A stretch of DNA of 56,254 nt from the NCBI GenBank assembly GCA_031254385.1, contig JAIRUO010000011.1, forward strand, positions 1 to 56,254, read 5' to 3'. Position 1 is the stretch's first letter; the number at the start of each line of letters is the position of its first letter. This stretch comes from Treponema sp. Its GTDB lineage: Bacteria; Spirochaetota; Spirochaetia; Treponematales; Breznakiellaceae. Positions 46,134-55,937 of the stretch are shown piece by piece. The position numbers and the translations under genes are program-made. The notes beneath the pieces were generated by a model, which saw only the letters and a program-made list of their open reading frames with translations, was not told where the DNA came from and searched no databases.

Positions 46134-47039
46134 CTAAAGAGTCTTTTTATACCATTCAATTGTTTTTTTTATACCTTCTTCAAAAACAATTGCAGGAGAA
46201 AACCCGGTATCGTTTTGCAGTTCCGAAATATCCATTTCTGAGTTATCCGGTTTATTATTCTTATATGGTATTTCTCCAATACCTAATGGCAAAGTTGGAT
46301 TTATACTGTCCCTAATTATCGTAATATACTCTTGAAGCTTTCTTGCGGTTCCAAAACCAATTGCGTAATTTTTTCCGCTTAATCCTTTTTTTGCTACTAA
46401 TATAAGCGCTTCAATAAGATCGTCAATATAAATATAGTCCCAGCATTGTTCCAGCGCGGTAAATGATGGCTTCTCGTTTTTTAGAAGAGCTTTTATTACG
46501 TAAGTAAGTACATTGTTGTCGTCTCTGCCGGGTCCGTATGCACTTGATGGAACAACCCATATAAGGGGCAAATTGTTTTTAATTGACCATGTTCGTGAAA
46601 TTATATGACAACTAGATTTTACTGCTCCATAAGCATCTATGGTTCCAGGCATATTATTGCCTGTTATTGGCATCTCGCTAGAAGCGTATTCAGAGGCGGA
46701 ACCGGGAATGATCGTTTTTGAAATATTTAAATGCTTCGCAAAAGACAGAATATTTATCAACGAAGAAATATTTTTTAATTGATGTTCGTAATTATTTCTA
46801 TATCTGGGACCTGCTCCGTCCCAGGCGAAATGAAACAATACATCAGAATTCTGCATATTGCTCTCAAAAGGCAATTGATTTTTTTCTATATCACATTGAT
46901 AATAGTGCAACAAATTGTGCTGAACAGGCGGATTATTCAGACAATCCAGAGCGTAAACGGTTATTCCCTGATCAATAAGCACCCTTGTTAGTCTACTCCC
47001 CACATAGCCGCCCGCTCCGGTAATAATTACTTTTTGCAT
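46134..47039 (-). CDS. SDR family NAD-dependent sugar epimerase/reductase
   Basis: 301 residues. Cofactor motif ITGAGGYVGSRL and the catalytic YGAVK pair with an upstream serine (PGSASEYAS). It lies directly after rfbG and could act on the CDP-4-keto-6-deoxyglucose product, giving a CDP-6-deoxy- or dideoxyhexose (inference). The exact reaction is unknown. The gap to rfbG is eight nt. Confidence 0.85.
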   Translation of the reverse strand: MQKVIITGAGGYVGSRLTRVLIDQGITVYALDCLNNPPVQHNLLHYYQCDIEKNQLPFESNMQNSDVLFHFAWDGAGPRYRNNYEHQLKNISSLINILSFAKHLNISKTIIPGSASEYASSEMPITGNNMPGTIDAYGAVKSSCHIISRTWSIKNNLPLIWVVPSSAYGPGRDDNNVLTYVIKALLKNEKPSFTALEQCWDYIYIDDLIEALILVAKKGLSGKNYAIGFGTARKLQEYITIIRDSINPTLPLGIGEIPYKNNKPDNSEMDISELQNDTGFSPAIVFEEGIKKTIEWYKKTL

Positions 47040-47047
47040 GAAAATTA

Positions 47048-48094
47048 CTAAAAATACTCCCGTATTTGGTCTTTTAGGCAGGCAGTTCTTTCGGCGTCTG
47101 TTTTACACTTTGCAAATTCCACTGTCTTATTAACGGCTGTCTTAATATTCCAGAAGGGTTTCCAGCCAAAAATCTTTTTTGCCTTTGTGCAGTCCAATTT
47201 AAGATAATTGGCCTCATGAGGGCCGCTATCGTTCTGTACTTTCCATGAAGCGCCATTACCCCAACTAAGACAAAATAATTCCGCAAGCTCACCTGTCGAG
47301 AGGCAGCTTTCGTCATCCGGGCCAAAATTATAAGCGCCTTCTGCTTTTTTATCATTAGACTGCTTTTCTGCAAGTAGTAAGTAACCGCAGAGCGTGTCAA
47401 GCACATGCTGGTACGGACGTGTTGAATTTGGGTTTCGTACTATGATTTCTGTTCCTGCCTGCACAGCCCGGATACAGTCGGGAATAATTCTATCTTCTGA
47501 ATAATCGCCCCCTCCTATAACATTACCGGATCGGGCTGTCGAAACAGCAGATGTTTCTTTGTCTACAAAAAAAGAATTCCGGTAACTATGCGTTACCAGT
47601 TCACTACATGATTTACTGTTTGAATAGGGATCAAAACCGCAGAGATTTTCATTTTCGCGGTAACCCCAATCCCATTCCTTGTTCTCATATACTTTATCAG
47701 TTGTTACATTGACAAATGAACGAATGGAGGGGGTAAGACGAATTGCTTCCAGTATGTTAACCGTTCCCATAACATTAGTCTCGTAAGTCAATGCCGGTTC
47801 ACGGTAAGAAAGACGAACCAATGGTTGTGCCGCAAGGTGAAAAACAATATCGGGCTTAGTTTCGATTACCTTTTTGATCAACTTATCCCTGTCCCTAATA
47901 TCTGCAATTAGTGAAGATATATCTTTTTCAATGCCTGTTTGTTCAAACAAGGAAGGATCGGTTGGTGGGGTAAGTGAATAACCAGTTATGTCAGCTCCAG
48001 CCTCTAGCAGTATATGGCAAAGCCATGTACCCTTGAAGCCGGTATGGCCGGTTATGAAAACCCTTTTATTTTTATAAAAAGAAATATCTGACAT
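47048..48094 (-). CDS. rfbG: CDP-glucose 4,6-dehydratase
   Basis: 348 residues. The Rossmann motif ITGHTGFKGTWL is characteristic of CDP-glucose dehydratase, with VTTDKVYEN, YSNSKSCSEL (catalytic lysine region) and ARSGNVIGGGDYS. It converts CDP-glucose to CDP-4-keto-6-deoxyglucose, a branch point to 3,6-dideoxyhexoses. The RfbH dehydrase needed for the 3-deoxy step is not in the window. It follows rfbF by 11 nt. Confidence 0.92.
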   Translation of the reverse strand: MSDISFYKNKRVFITGHTGFKGTWLCHILLEAGADITGYSLTPPTDPSLFEQTGIEKDISSLIADIRDRDKLIKKVIETKPDIVFHLAAQPLVRLSYREPALTYETNVMGTVNILEAIRLTPSIRSFVNVTTDKVYENKEWDWGYRENENLCGFDPYSNSKSCSELVTHSYRNSFFVDKETSAVSTARSGNVIGGGDYSEDRIIPDCIRAVQAGTEIIVRNPNSTRPYQHVLDTLCGYLLLAEKQSNDKKAEGAYNFGPDDESCLSTGELAELFCLSWGNGASWKVQNDSGPHEANYLKLDCTKAKKIFGWKPFWNIKTAVNKTVEFAKCKTDAERTACLKDQIREYF

Positions 48095-48105
48095 ATATAC
48101 TTTTA

Positions 48106-48906
48106 TTATTTTGGTGTTTTTTGCTTTTGGTCATTCCATAAAGCCCAAGGTGCAATGCCGTCTTGCCATAAAGCCGTTAACTCATTTTTGTCTTTCAAGG
48201 TATCCATTGCCCTCCAAAAACCTGTATGCCGGTAGGCATTAAGCTGGTTTTCGCTTGCCAATGTTTCCAGAGCTTTCCCTTCAAGGATGGTATTCTCTCC
48301 ATCGTTTAAATAGTTAAAAATATCAGGCTCCATCACAAAAAAACCGCCGTTAATCCAGGAACCATCACCTTCTGGTTTCTCTTTAAATGAAATAACTGTT
48401 CCGTCGTCTTTAATGTCCAGGGCGCCAAAACGCCCGCTAGGGCGTACTGATGTCAAAGTTACATATTTTCCGGAATTCTTGTGGGAATTAATCAGTTGAG
48501 GTATATCAATATTGCTTACACCGTCACCATAAGTCAGCATAAATCTTTCCTGTCCAATAAAATCTTTTGCCGCCAACAAGCGTCCGCCGGTCATACTGTT
48601 TTGTCCAGTGTAAAGCATGGTAACTTTCCATGGTTCTGTGCGATGTTCAAGCAGTTCTATAGAATTATTTTTCATATCAACAGTAATATCAGAATAACGC
48701 GTGTAATAATTAATAAAATAATCCTTAATTATGTGAGACTTATACCCGGTAAGTATAATAAATTCGTTAAAACCCCAATAAGAATACAGTTTCATTATAT
48801 GCCAAAGAATTGGATGCCTGCCGATTTCCACCATTGGTTTTGGTATAAGATTTGTTTCTTCAGAAAGACGTGTTCCAAAACCTCCGGCCAATATTACTAC
48901 TTTCAT
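48106..48906 (-). CDS. rfbF: Glucose-1-phosphate cytidylyltransferase
   Basis: 266 residues. The N-terminus VVILAGGFGTRLSEET and IPKPMVEIGRHPILWHIMK are diagnostic of the RfbF family, and LTYGDGVSNIDI is the metal site. It makes CDP-glucose from CTP and glucose-1-phosphate, the substrate for the adjacent rfbG product. Normal length and a clean ATG start. Confidence 0.93.
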   Translation of the reverse strand: MKVVILAGGFGTRLSEETNLIPKPMVEIGRHPILWHIMKLYSYWGFNEFIILTGYKSHIIKDYFINYYTRYSDITVDMKNNSIELLEHRTEPWKVTMLYTGQNSMTGGRLLAAKDFIGQERFMLTYGDGVSNIDIPQLINSHKNSGKYVTLTSVRPSGRFGALDIKDDGTVISFKEKPEGDGSWINGGFFVMEPDIFNYLNDGENTILEGKALETLASENQLNAYRHTGFWRAMDTLKDKNELTALWQDGIAPWALWNDQKQKTPK

Positions 48907-48930
48907 TGTAAATTCCCTTTTATATAAAAT

Positions 48931-49932
48931 TCAAGATTGTGAGAAAATATTTATTATAAAACCATAATTGGTTAATTTTCCGGTCTCGGTATACAATTCG
49001 TATTTATCTTTCGAGTTTAATTTATGAAAATAGGTATTTGAACATATATCATCAAACTTGGCTTTGTCATATTCAGAACTGGGATTTAAACGATGATGAA
49101 TTTCATGAACTTTTGGATTATTTTCTGGCACAGAATCAATCATTTTACGTATTTCTGGCAATGTATCATAAGCAATAGAAATAAAATAATCAACAATAAA
49201 GTAATCTATAAAAACATTATTCTTTTTTACATAGGCCAAATACAGTGCCCTGACAAATTCTGGCAATATATTATGCTTGCTTGAATACAGGCAGAAAGAA
49301 AGCCATCTGCCTTCCCGAATTATCCAGTTTTTTGCACCAAAACAAGTTTCAAGTATTTCGCCGTCATCCTTGGGAGTCCAAAATCCTAGATGGGAGCAGA
49401 TATCCGGCAGGGGCGGCAATGGTTTTGTCAGCAGTACTGTTGAATCCAGCCACAAGCCTCCGTGTTCAAATAATAGGCACATTCTTATTATATCAGAGAG
49501 GTGCGTTATTGAAAGTTTTTTATTTTTAATCTTTTTTATTATATAATCCGGCAGAGTTATAAAGTTATGATAATTATCTTTTGTTATCAAATTTATTGTA
49601 TGACCATTTGAGAACTTTTTTACAGTCTGGAAACATGCTTTTACCACAGGTGGCATCGCATCTTCGCCGTCCCATCGTAAAAGCCAAATAGGATAATTCT
49701 CAGCAAAAGAAGGATCAACTTCCTGGGTTCTTCCCTCAAAACTGCTTATTATTCCACTGAATTTTTTCTTCAAGTACTGCTTTATAACCTTATGTTTATA
49801 GGCATATTGATCATACAAAGGTTTGTTGTGCCAGACAACCGGGTATGCGAAAATCTTGATTGCTATAATCGGATTAAAATGAAAAATAAAGGAAAGAAAT
49901 GTGGGAAAGTAGCGGATTATTTTTTTGATCAT
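48931..49932 (-). CDS. Capsular polysaccharide synthesis glycosyltransferase (GT32-like), copy 1
   Basis: 333 residues. Family blocks: YPIWLLRWDGEDAMPPVVKAC, the TKDNYHNFI segment, THLSDIIRMCLLFEHGG and the metal-binding LDST (GGLWLDST) of DXD-type capsule synthesis proteins. The N-terminus is hydrophobic and basic, suggesting membrane association. It is a close paralogue of the next gene upstream (49947-50951), with conserved order, so this is a tandem duplication. Donor unknown. Confidence 0.85.
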   Translation of the reverse strand: MIKKIIRYFPTFLSFIFHFNPIIAIKIFAYPVVWHNKPLYDQYAYKHKVIKQYLKKKFSGIISSFEGRTQEVDPSFAENYPIWLLRWDGEDAMPPVVKACFQTVKKFSNGHTINLITKDNYHNFITLPDYIIKKIKNKKLSITHLSDIIRMCLLFEHGGLWLDSTVLLTKPLPPLPDICSHLGFWTPKDDGEILETCFGAKNWIIREGRWLSFCLYSSKHNILPEFVRALYLAYVKKNNVFIDYFIVDYFISIAYDTLPEIRKMIDSVPENNPKVHEIHHRLNPSSEYDKAKFDDICSNTYFHKLNSKDKYELYTETGKLTNYGFIINIFSQS

Positions 49933-49946
49933 CTTTAAGAGTCTCT

Positions 49947-50951
49947 TTATATAGGAGGAAAGTTATTCAAGATATAACAATAATTGGTCAATTTTCCATT
50001 TTCTGTGTATTCTATATTGTTTTCTTTCCAGGATAATTTATGAAATATGGTATTGCTGCATATTTCGTCAAATAATATTTTATTGAACTCATTATTTAGA
50101 ATCAGCTTATGTTGTATTTCATGTATCTTAGGATTATTATCTGGAACGGAATCTATCATTGTGCGTATTTCTGGCAAGGTATCATAGGCAATTGAAATAA
50201 AGTAATCAAACAGGAAATAATCTATAAAAATATTATATGTTTTTATATAAGTAAAAAACATCGTGCGGACAAATTCTGCCAATATATTGTGTTTGCTCAG
50301 GTAAAAACAAAATGTCAGCCATTTATCTTCTCTTACAATCCAGTTTCTGGCTCCATTACAAACTTCAAGAATATTGCCATCATCCTTTGGTGTCCAGAAG
50401 CCAAGGCGAGAACAGATAGGGGGCAGATCGCATAAAGGCGCCGTTACAAGAACCGTAGAATCAAGCCATAAACCGCCGTTTTCATACAAAAGACATATAC
50501 GTAATACATCTGAAAGATGTGTAAAGGAAATTAATTTTTTTTCTGCCTTCTTTATGATATAATCTGGCAGAGTAACAAAATTTTGGTAATTGTCTTTAGT
50601 TACTAAATTTACATTGTGCCCGTTTGAATAATACTTAAGCGCATTAAAGCACGTTTTGACAATAGGCGGCATTCTATCTTCGCCTTGCCACCAGCAAAAC
50701 CAAATAGGGTAATTATTGGCAAGTGAAGGGTCAACTTCATGACTTTTTCCCTCAAAACTGCTAATCGTATCTTTAAACTTATTTTTTAAGTACTGTTTTA
50801 TGAGATTATGTTTATAGACCCATTGATCATATATGGGTTTATTGTACCAGATAACGGGATATGTAAATTTTTTAAGGACGAAAAGAGGATTAAAATGAAA
50901 AATAAAGGAAATAAATTTGGGAAGACGATTGAAAATTAGTTTAATCAACAT
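49947..50951 (-). CDS. Capsular polysaccharide synthesis glycosyltransferase (GT32-like), copy 2
   Basis: 334 residues, closely similar over its whole length to the gene at 48931-49932: YPIWFCWWQGEDRMPPIVKTC, THLSDVLRICLLYENGGLWLDST. Both keep the DXD-like LDST. The divergence suggests different donors or acceptors after duplication. Fourteen nt separate the two genes. It overlaps the GT2 gene upstream by seven nt. Confidence 0.85.
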   Translation of the reverse strand: MLIKLIFNRLPKFISFIFHFNPLFVLKKFTYPVIWYNKPIYDQWVYKHNLIKQYLKNKFKDTISSFEGKSHEVDPSLANNYPIWFCWWQGEDRMPPIVKTCFNALKYYSNGHNVNLVTKDNYQNFVTLPDYIIKKAEKKLISFTHLSDVLRICLLYENGGLWLDSTVLVTAPLCDLPPICSRLGFWTPKDDGNILEVCNGARNWIVREDKWLTFCFYLSKHNILAEFVRTMFFTYIKTYNIFIDYFLFDYFISIAYDTLPEIRTMIDSVPDNNPKIHEIQHKLILNNEFNKILFDEICSNTIFHKLSWKENNIEYTENGKLTNYCYILNNFPPI

Positions 50952-51991
50952 CTTTTACCCTGATTTCGTTTTATGCCTATAGTTGAACGTATTTTTGTTG
51001 GTATAATAGCTCTATAAATTTTCTTTAATATGAATTCAAGAAAAAGGATTATATCTATAATAATGAATGTTAGAGGATTTTTTTTTATTGCCATTTGCAA
51101 AATCATTTTGTTAAAGCCATTCATATAAATATCTTTAGAAGATAATTTTTCAGTTGATTCAGGATAAAAAGTATTAAATATATTGTCGATTTGTGTTCTT
51201 AATGTTTTTTCTTTTATGAATGATAACTTTATGGAATTTATGCGGTAATACAATTCAAGTTCTAAATTATTAAAAATTTTTTTTTCCTTTAAAAAATTAA
51301 GTATCATAATAAAGTTGTAGTATTCGTCAATAGTTCTATCAGCCTGCTTCTGTGAATTGCACATTGATTTTGAGTGCTTACGGTAATGATATAAGCAATC
51401 AGGTACATACCCAATTTTTTCAGAATAATAAATGGTTTGGATAGTGATCACTCTATCTTCAATATAATTTTGAATTGGAAAATTTACTTTATTATATATC
51501 TCGCGTTTTATCAATTTATCCCAAACTGATGGTGAATATCGCCAATACATTATTATATGTTTAAATATAAGCATTTTATCGTAAAGTTCCGGCGTTATAT
51601 CAATGATTTGAAAATTGTCAATATTATTAAATAAGTTACACTCTACAAGATCACAATTTTCTTTAATAGCCTTATTGTACATTTTTTCAAGCATATCGTG
51701 TTCAAGCCAGTCATCACTATCGACAAATAAAATATAGATACCTTTAGATGCTTCTACCCCTGTATTTCTGGCCTGTGGCAATCCATCATTTTGTTTTTTA
51801 TGGATTACTTTTATTCGCTTGTCTTTTCTTTCATACTCATCACAAATTTGAGGGCAGTTATCAAGTGAGCAATTATCTATAAGAATACATTCAAAATCCT
51901 TGAAAGTTTGATTTAGGATACTGTCGATGCAAGTATTAAGATATTTTTCAACATTGTATACATTCACTATTACTGATATTTTTGGAATCAT
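50945..51991 (-). CDS. GT2 family glycosyltransferase
   Basis: 348 residues. SVIVNVYNVEKYLNTCID, FECILIDNCSLDNCPQIC, the metal site DSDDW, and a C-terminal region with hydrophobic stretches and basic patches. DNA here is very AT-rich relative to the housekeeping side of the window. It starts at the stop of the GT2-GT10 gene (one-base overlap). Donor sugar unknown. Confidence 0.9.
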   Translation of the reverse strand: MIPKISVIVNVYNVEKYLNTCIDSILNQTFKDFECILIDNCSLDNCPQICDEYERKDKRIKVIHKKQNDGLPQARNTGVEASKGIYILFVDSDDWLEHDMLEKMYNKAIKENCDLVECNLFNNIDNFQIIDITPELYDKMLIFKHIIMYWRYSPSVWDKLIKREIYNKVNFPIQNYIEDRVITIQTIYYSEKIGYVPDCLYHYRKHSKSMCNSQKQADRTIDEYYNFIMILNFLKEKKIFNNLELELYYRINSIKLSFIKEKTLRTQIDNIFNTFYPESTEKLSSKDIYMNGFNKMILQMAIKKNPLTFIIIDIILFLEFILKKIYRAIIPTKIRSTIGIKRNQGKRC

Positions 51992-53838
51992 TAATGTCTT
52001 GTATCCTGCTTTAGTTTTGAATCAATAAAGGATGTATTAATACAGCATTGTATCTTATTTGTAAATTGTTGGAGCATTTCAGAAACCTTATCAATAGCTG
52101 TATCACAAAAAAAAGGTTGAGCTATAAATGAATTGTAGAGTTTGTCAACAGAATGTATCTTTTTTACTTCGCTTATTGAAGAAATATTTTTTGTATCATC
52201 AGTAGAATCATAAAAGATAATAATATTTGGATTTATTATATCAGTTTCTGGATCATTATTCCAGCCACTATAAATTGGAATACATCCAGAATAGAGAGCT
52301 TGAAATAGTTTTTCAGTAACATAGCCGGGACTTATTGAGTTTTCAGGACAAATATTGAATTTATACTGTTGTAAATACACGACCTTATCATTAGAATATC
52401 GTTTATGCAATGTTTCGTCATTATGCAATAATATGCCAGGGCAATCAACATGATCTATTTTAATAACTTCGTTGTAAATTTTTGTTTTTATTCCGTTTCT
52501 GTCATGACTTGCGATAAGTGAACAAAATTTATTTTTTGGATTTTTTTTCTTAAAATTATTCAATTTTCTTCCAATATCGTCTTTTGTGTCATTTGGCTTG
52601 AAATAATATAATAGCCACAAGGGTAAACGAAAATAGTTATCCGTATTAATATAATCAAAACCAAACGATAATGAAACATCATCTATACAATTTGTATTAT
52701 AATTTTTACGATTAATTTCATAATTTACATTTTTACCAGCATAGAATATTTTACATAAAGCTTTTGATTTTAATATTTTATTTTTTTTTCCAAAGACAGA
52801 AAAAAACTGAATTTGCGGTTTATAAGAGTTCACTATTTTATACGGGATATGATAAAGACCAAATTGATCAGATAAAGGTATTAAAAAAAAATCATGGGGT
52901 ACATCTTGAAAATTTGTAAAACATATTCTTATTGATTTATCAAAAATTGAAATGAACATTTCATACAAAAAAAAAAGAATATTGCTAATAGAACTAAATT
53001 TCTTTAAAGTGTACTGCATAATTCCAGAAATACTACTTTTAATTTTATATGTTTTTGAGATTATGAACTTGTATGACTTCAAAAAAAAGACTAACAATTT
53101 AGATGTTCCATAGTTTTCAACAATATTCCTATAAGTTGTGTTATGATAATTATTTATTTCTATAATTGTTTCTGCTAAGCTTTCGAAGACATTTTGATGC
53201 ATGGTCATCATTTCTGCGTAACGTTCATAAGTGGATTGTGATCCGATTCCATTAATATCAAATGCAGAAATATTTGTTTTGATATGTGTAAATTTACTTC
53301 TATATTTCCACAATTCTTTTAAGAAAAATTCCCAATCAGATCCAATTGATAAATCTTCGTTATAAAAACCGTGTTCATTAAATAATGAATGTTTTATAAG
53401 AGAATTCTGGTGACTTATTGGTGTACTAATTAAATAATTGATGGTTAAAAACTCAGGATATTTAAAAACAACGCCATCTGTTTGTGTTTTGTCGCAGTAA
53501 TAAATATCTGCTGAAATACAAGTACTTATTTCGTTGAACGCATCATTAAGTATACTTGGTGAAATTATCCAATCCCCGCTGTTCAAAAAAAGGCAAAATT
53601 CGCCCAGGGCCTTTCGTATACCCTTATTCATTGCGTTGTAGATACCGGTATCTGGTTCACTGACCCAGTAATGAATTTTCGCTGTAAATTTTTTTAATAC
53701 CTCAACGCTTCCATCTGTTGAATTGCCATCGATTACTATATATTCAAAATCTGTATAAGTCTGATTAATAACACTTTGAATTGTCTTTTCAAGACCTGCA
53801 GCATTATTTTTGTTTATGGTGATTATCGACAGTTTCAA
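51991..53838 (-). CDS. GT2 glycosyltransferase fused to GT10 fucosyltransferase-like domain
   Basis: 615 residues. Residues 1-250 are a GT2 domain (LSIITINKNNAAGLEKTI, VIDGNSTDGS, NSGDW). Residues about 301-600 match GT10 alpha-fucosyltransferases: YKFNICPENS at 492-501 and YVTEKLFQALYSGCIPIYSG at 506-525. The locus makes GDP-fucose (gmd, fcl, manC), so the second domain likely adds fucose. The start is TTG 53838 with no ribosome site; an in-frame stop codon six nt upstream forces this start. The DNA is the most AT-rich in the window, suggesting horizontal gain. Confidence 0.85.
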   Translation of the reverse strand: MKLSIITINKNNAAGLEKTIQSVINQTYTDFEYIVIDGNSTDGSVEVLKKFTAKIHYWVSEPDTGIYNAMNKGIRKALGEFCLFLNSGDWIISPSILNDAFNEISTCISADIYYCDKTQTDGVVFKYPEFLTINYLISTPISHQNSLIKHSLFNEHGFYNEDLSIGSDWEFFLKELWKYRSKFTHIKTNISAFDINGIGSQSTYERYAEMMTMHQNVFESLAETIIEINNYHNTTYRNIVENYGTSKLLVFFLKSYKFIISKTYKIKSSISGIMQYTLKKFSSISNILFFLYEMFISIFDKSIRICFTNFQDVPHDFFLIPLSDQFGLYHIPYKIVNSYKPQIQFFSVFGKKNKILKSKALCKIFYAGKNVNYEINRKNYNTNCIDDVSLSFGFDYINTDNYFRLPLWLLYYFKPNDTKDDIGRKLNNFKKKNPKNKFCSLIASHDRNGIKTKIYNEVIKIDHVDCPGILLHNDETLHKRYSNDKVVYLQQYKFNICPENSISPGYVTEKLFQALYSGCIPIYSGWNNDPETDIINPNIIIFYDSTDDTKNISSISEVKKIHSVDKLYNSFIAQPFFCDTAIDKVSEMLQQFTNKIQCCINTSFIDSKLKQDTRH

Positions 53839-53850
53839 AATTTATATGCG

Positions 53851-54966
53851 CTAAAGCAGCGAAGTTCTGCGAGCGTCCTTGATCTGTTCTACAACTTCCC
53901 GAACTCGCTGTGTCTCACCTTTCTTTGCAATTAGTACTGAAGGAATAGAGCCGTCTTTTCCTGAACGAACCACCACGATCAGATCTTCCACGCCGCAAAG
54001 GGCTACAGGTATATCAGAATCTACAAAACAGGATTTTTCGCCTGATAAATATACTTCAGATTCTGTATCCCCTAAGAGCCGAGCGTATTCATCCCAGCTT
54101 CCCACGTCAAGCCAATTAAAGCCTGCTGCAACCATAATGGTATGGGTACACTTTTCTGCTATGGCGTAATCAAAGGAAATACTTTGCGCCTTGTTATATG
54201 CTTGATTTAATCCCGCCCAATTTTCTAGAACTAATAAACCATCCCTGTCAGCATAAGAGTCTTTTTCGGGAGTAGTCAAGGCGCTAAAGGCATCTGCAAT
54301 CTTAGGAGCGGAGCGGTTGTATTCAGTTATTAAAAATCGTGAAGAAAAGGCAAACATTCCTGAATTCCAAAAGAAATTTCCATGAGCGATAAATCGTTCT
54401 GCCTTTTGTTTGTCCGGTTTTTCCCAAAAAGAAGCGACATTGAATATTCGGGACTGCAGTGATAGAGCTTCTCCAGCCTCAACATATCCATATCCTGTTT
54501 CTGGGTAGCGGGGGGGAATCGCAAAGATCGCCAAAGCATTTTGCTCTCCGAATACTGCTGCGGCATCTGCTTTAAAAATTTCTAGCGGCGTAATAATATG
54601 ATCGCTCGTCAATACTATAATATTCCGGTTAGATGCGGAAGTTCGTTCCACATAAACAATTCCGCAGGCAATGGCGGCAGCGGTATTTTTTGCTTCCGGT
54701 TCCGGGATAAGCACCATACGTTTGAGATCAATAGCGTTCAGTTTTTTGGCGGCTAAAATAATATGCGACACATGGTTTTTACCAGCAATGACAATGACAC
54801 GCCCTGATTGATTGATGATCGCAAAAGCCCTTTCAATGGCCGCATCAAAAAAAGTAAAATCAGAGTGATTTTTTATAGGAAGGAATTGCTTGGGCTTTGA
54901 AGAATTGCTGGCCGGCCAAAGTCGTGTCCCTGAGCCTCCTGCCATTATAATACATTCATCATACAT
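53851..54966 (-). CDS. manC: Mannose-1-phosphate guanylyltransferase
   Basis: 371 residues. IIMAGGSGTRLWPASNSSKP, the FLPI segment, LTSDHIITP, ETGYGYVEAG and VASFWEKPD are diagnostic of GDP-mannose pyrophosphorylase. It lacks the C-terminal phosphomannose isomerase part of long ManC forms. It makes GDP-mannose for the gmd-fcl pathway and for mannosyltransferases. It starts 14 nt after fcl. Confidence 0.93.
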   Translation of the reverse strand: MYDECIIMAGGSGTRLWPASNSSKPKQFLPIKNHSDFTFFDAAIERAFAIINQSGRVIVIAGKNHVSHIILAAKKLNAIDLKRMVLIPEPEAKNTAAAIACGIVYVERTSASNRNIIVLTSDHIITPLEIFKADAAAVFGEQNALAIFAIPPRYPETGYGYVEAGEALSLQSRIFNVASFWEKPDKQKAERFIAHGNFFWNSGMFAFSSRFLITEYNRSAPKIADAFSALTTPEKDSYADRDGLLVLENWAGLNQAYNKAQSISFDYAIAEKCTHTIMVAAGFNWLDVGSWDEYARLLGDTESEVYLSGEKSCFVDSDIPVALCGVEDLIVVVRSGKDGSIPSVLIAKKGETQRVREVVEQIKDARRTSLL

Positions 54967-54980
54967 AATACTGTCCTTAT

Positions 54981-55937
54981 TTATTTAACTTGATTGTTTA
55001 AAAAATCTGAGTATGTCTTGGCAATTCCATCTTTAAGATCGGTTCTTGCCTTCCAGCCCATGAAGGTCAATTTACTAATATCAAGAAGCTTGCGTGGCGT
55101 TCCATTTGGCTTACTAGTATCCCATTTTATACTGCAATCTATGCCTGGCTTGTCAGCATAGATAATTTGCCTTATTAGATCCGCCAATTCTATTATTGAG
55201 AGGTCATAACCTGTACCTATATTTATAAATTCGCCAATTTCAGAAGCGTTTTTTTCTTGCATTAAAAAGAAAAGGGCTTCTGCCAAATCGTCGCTGTAAA
55301 GGAATTCCCTAAATGGCGAACCGTCCCCCCATAGCGTTACTTCGTTGGTCATGGCGATCTTTGCGTCATGGAATTTTTTGATCAGTACCGGAAATACATG
55401 TCCGTTTTCTGTATCGTAGGTATCCTCTTGGCCATAAAGATTGGTGGGCATTACAGAAATAAAATTAGTTCCGTATTGTTTATTATAAGCTGAACATAAT
55501 TTTATTACCGCTATTTTTGCAACAGCATAAGCGTCATTGGTAGCTTCCAAGGGCCCTGATAAAAGATATTCTTCTTTAAGCGGCTGCGGGGCATCCCTTG
55601 GATATATGCAGGAGGACCCCAGGTTTAATAGTTTTTTAACGCCATTTTTATATGCCGCATTAACAACATTAAAGCCTATCATCATATTTTGGTAAATAAA
55701 ATCGGCAGGGTAGTGTGAATTAGCTCCTATTCCGCCAACTTTTGCAGCGGCCAGGAAAACATAATCAGGCTTAGTTTCGGCAAAAAAATGTACAACCGCG
55801 CTTTGATCAAGCAAGTCTAGTTCTTTATGAGTTTTAGTTATTATATTCTCGTAGCCTTCCAGTTTGAGTTTTCGCATAATTGCGCTTCCCACAAGCCCGT
55901 TATGGCCGGCTACATAAATTTTATCGTTTTTATTCAT
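54981..55937 (-). CDS. fcl: GDP-L-fucose synthase
   Basis: 318 residues from ATG 55937, which gives an eight-base overlap with gmd; an ATG 18 nt further upstream would extend into gmd without a better ribosome site. [35 protein letters not shown] and [12 protein letters not shown] (with the catalytic tyrosine and lysine) are typical. It epimerises and reduces GDP-4-keto-6-deoxymannose to GDP-L-fucose. The C-terminal [11 protein letters not shown] is normal. Confidence 0.93.
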   Translation of the reverse strand: MNKNDKIYVAGHNGLVGSAIMRKLKLEGYENIITKTHKELDLLDQSAVVHFFAETKPDYVFLAAAKVGGIGANSHYPADFIYQNMMIGFNVVNAAYKNGVKKLLNLGSSCIYPRDAPQPLKEEYLLSGPLEATNDAYAVAKIAVIKLCSAYNKQYGTNFISVMPTNLYGQEDTYDTENGHVFPVLIKKFHDAKIAMTNEVTLWGDGSPFREFLYSDDLAEALFFLMQEKNASEIGEFINIGTGYDLSIIELADLIRQIIYADKPGIDCSIKWDTSKPNGTPRKLLDISKLTFMGWKARTDLKDGIAKTYSDFLNNQVK

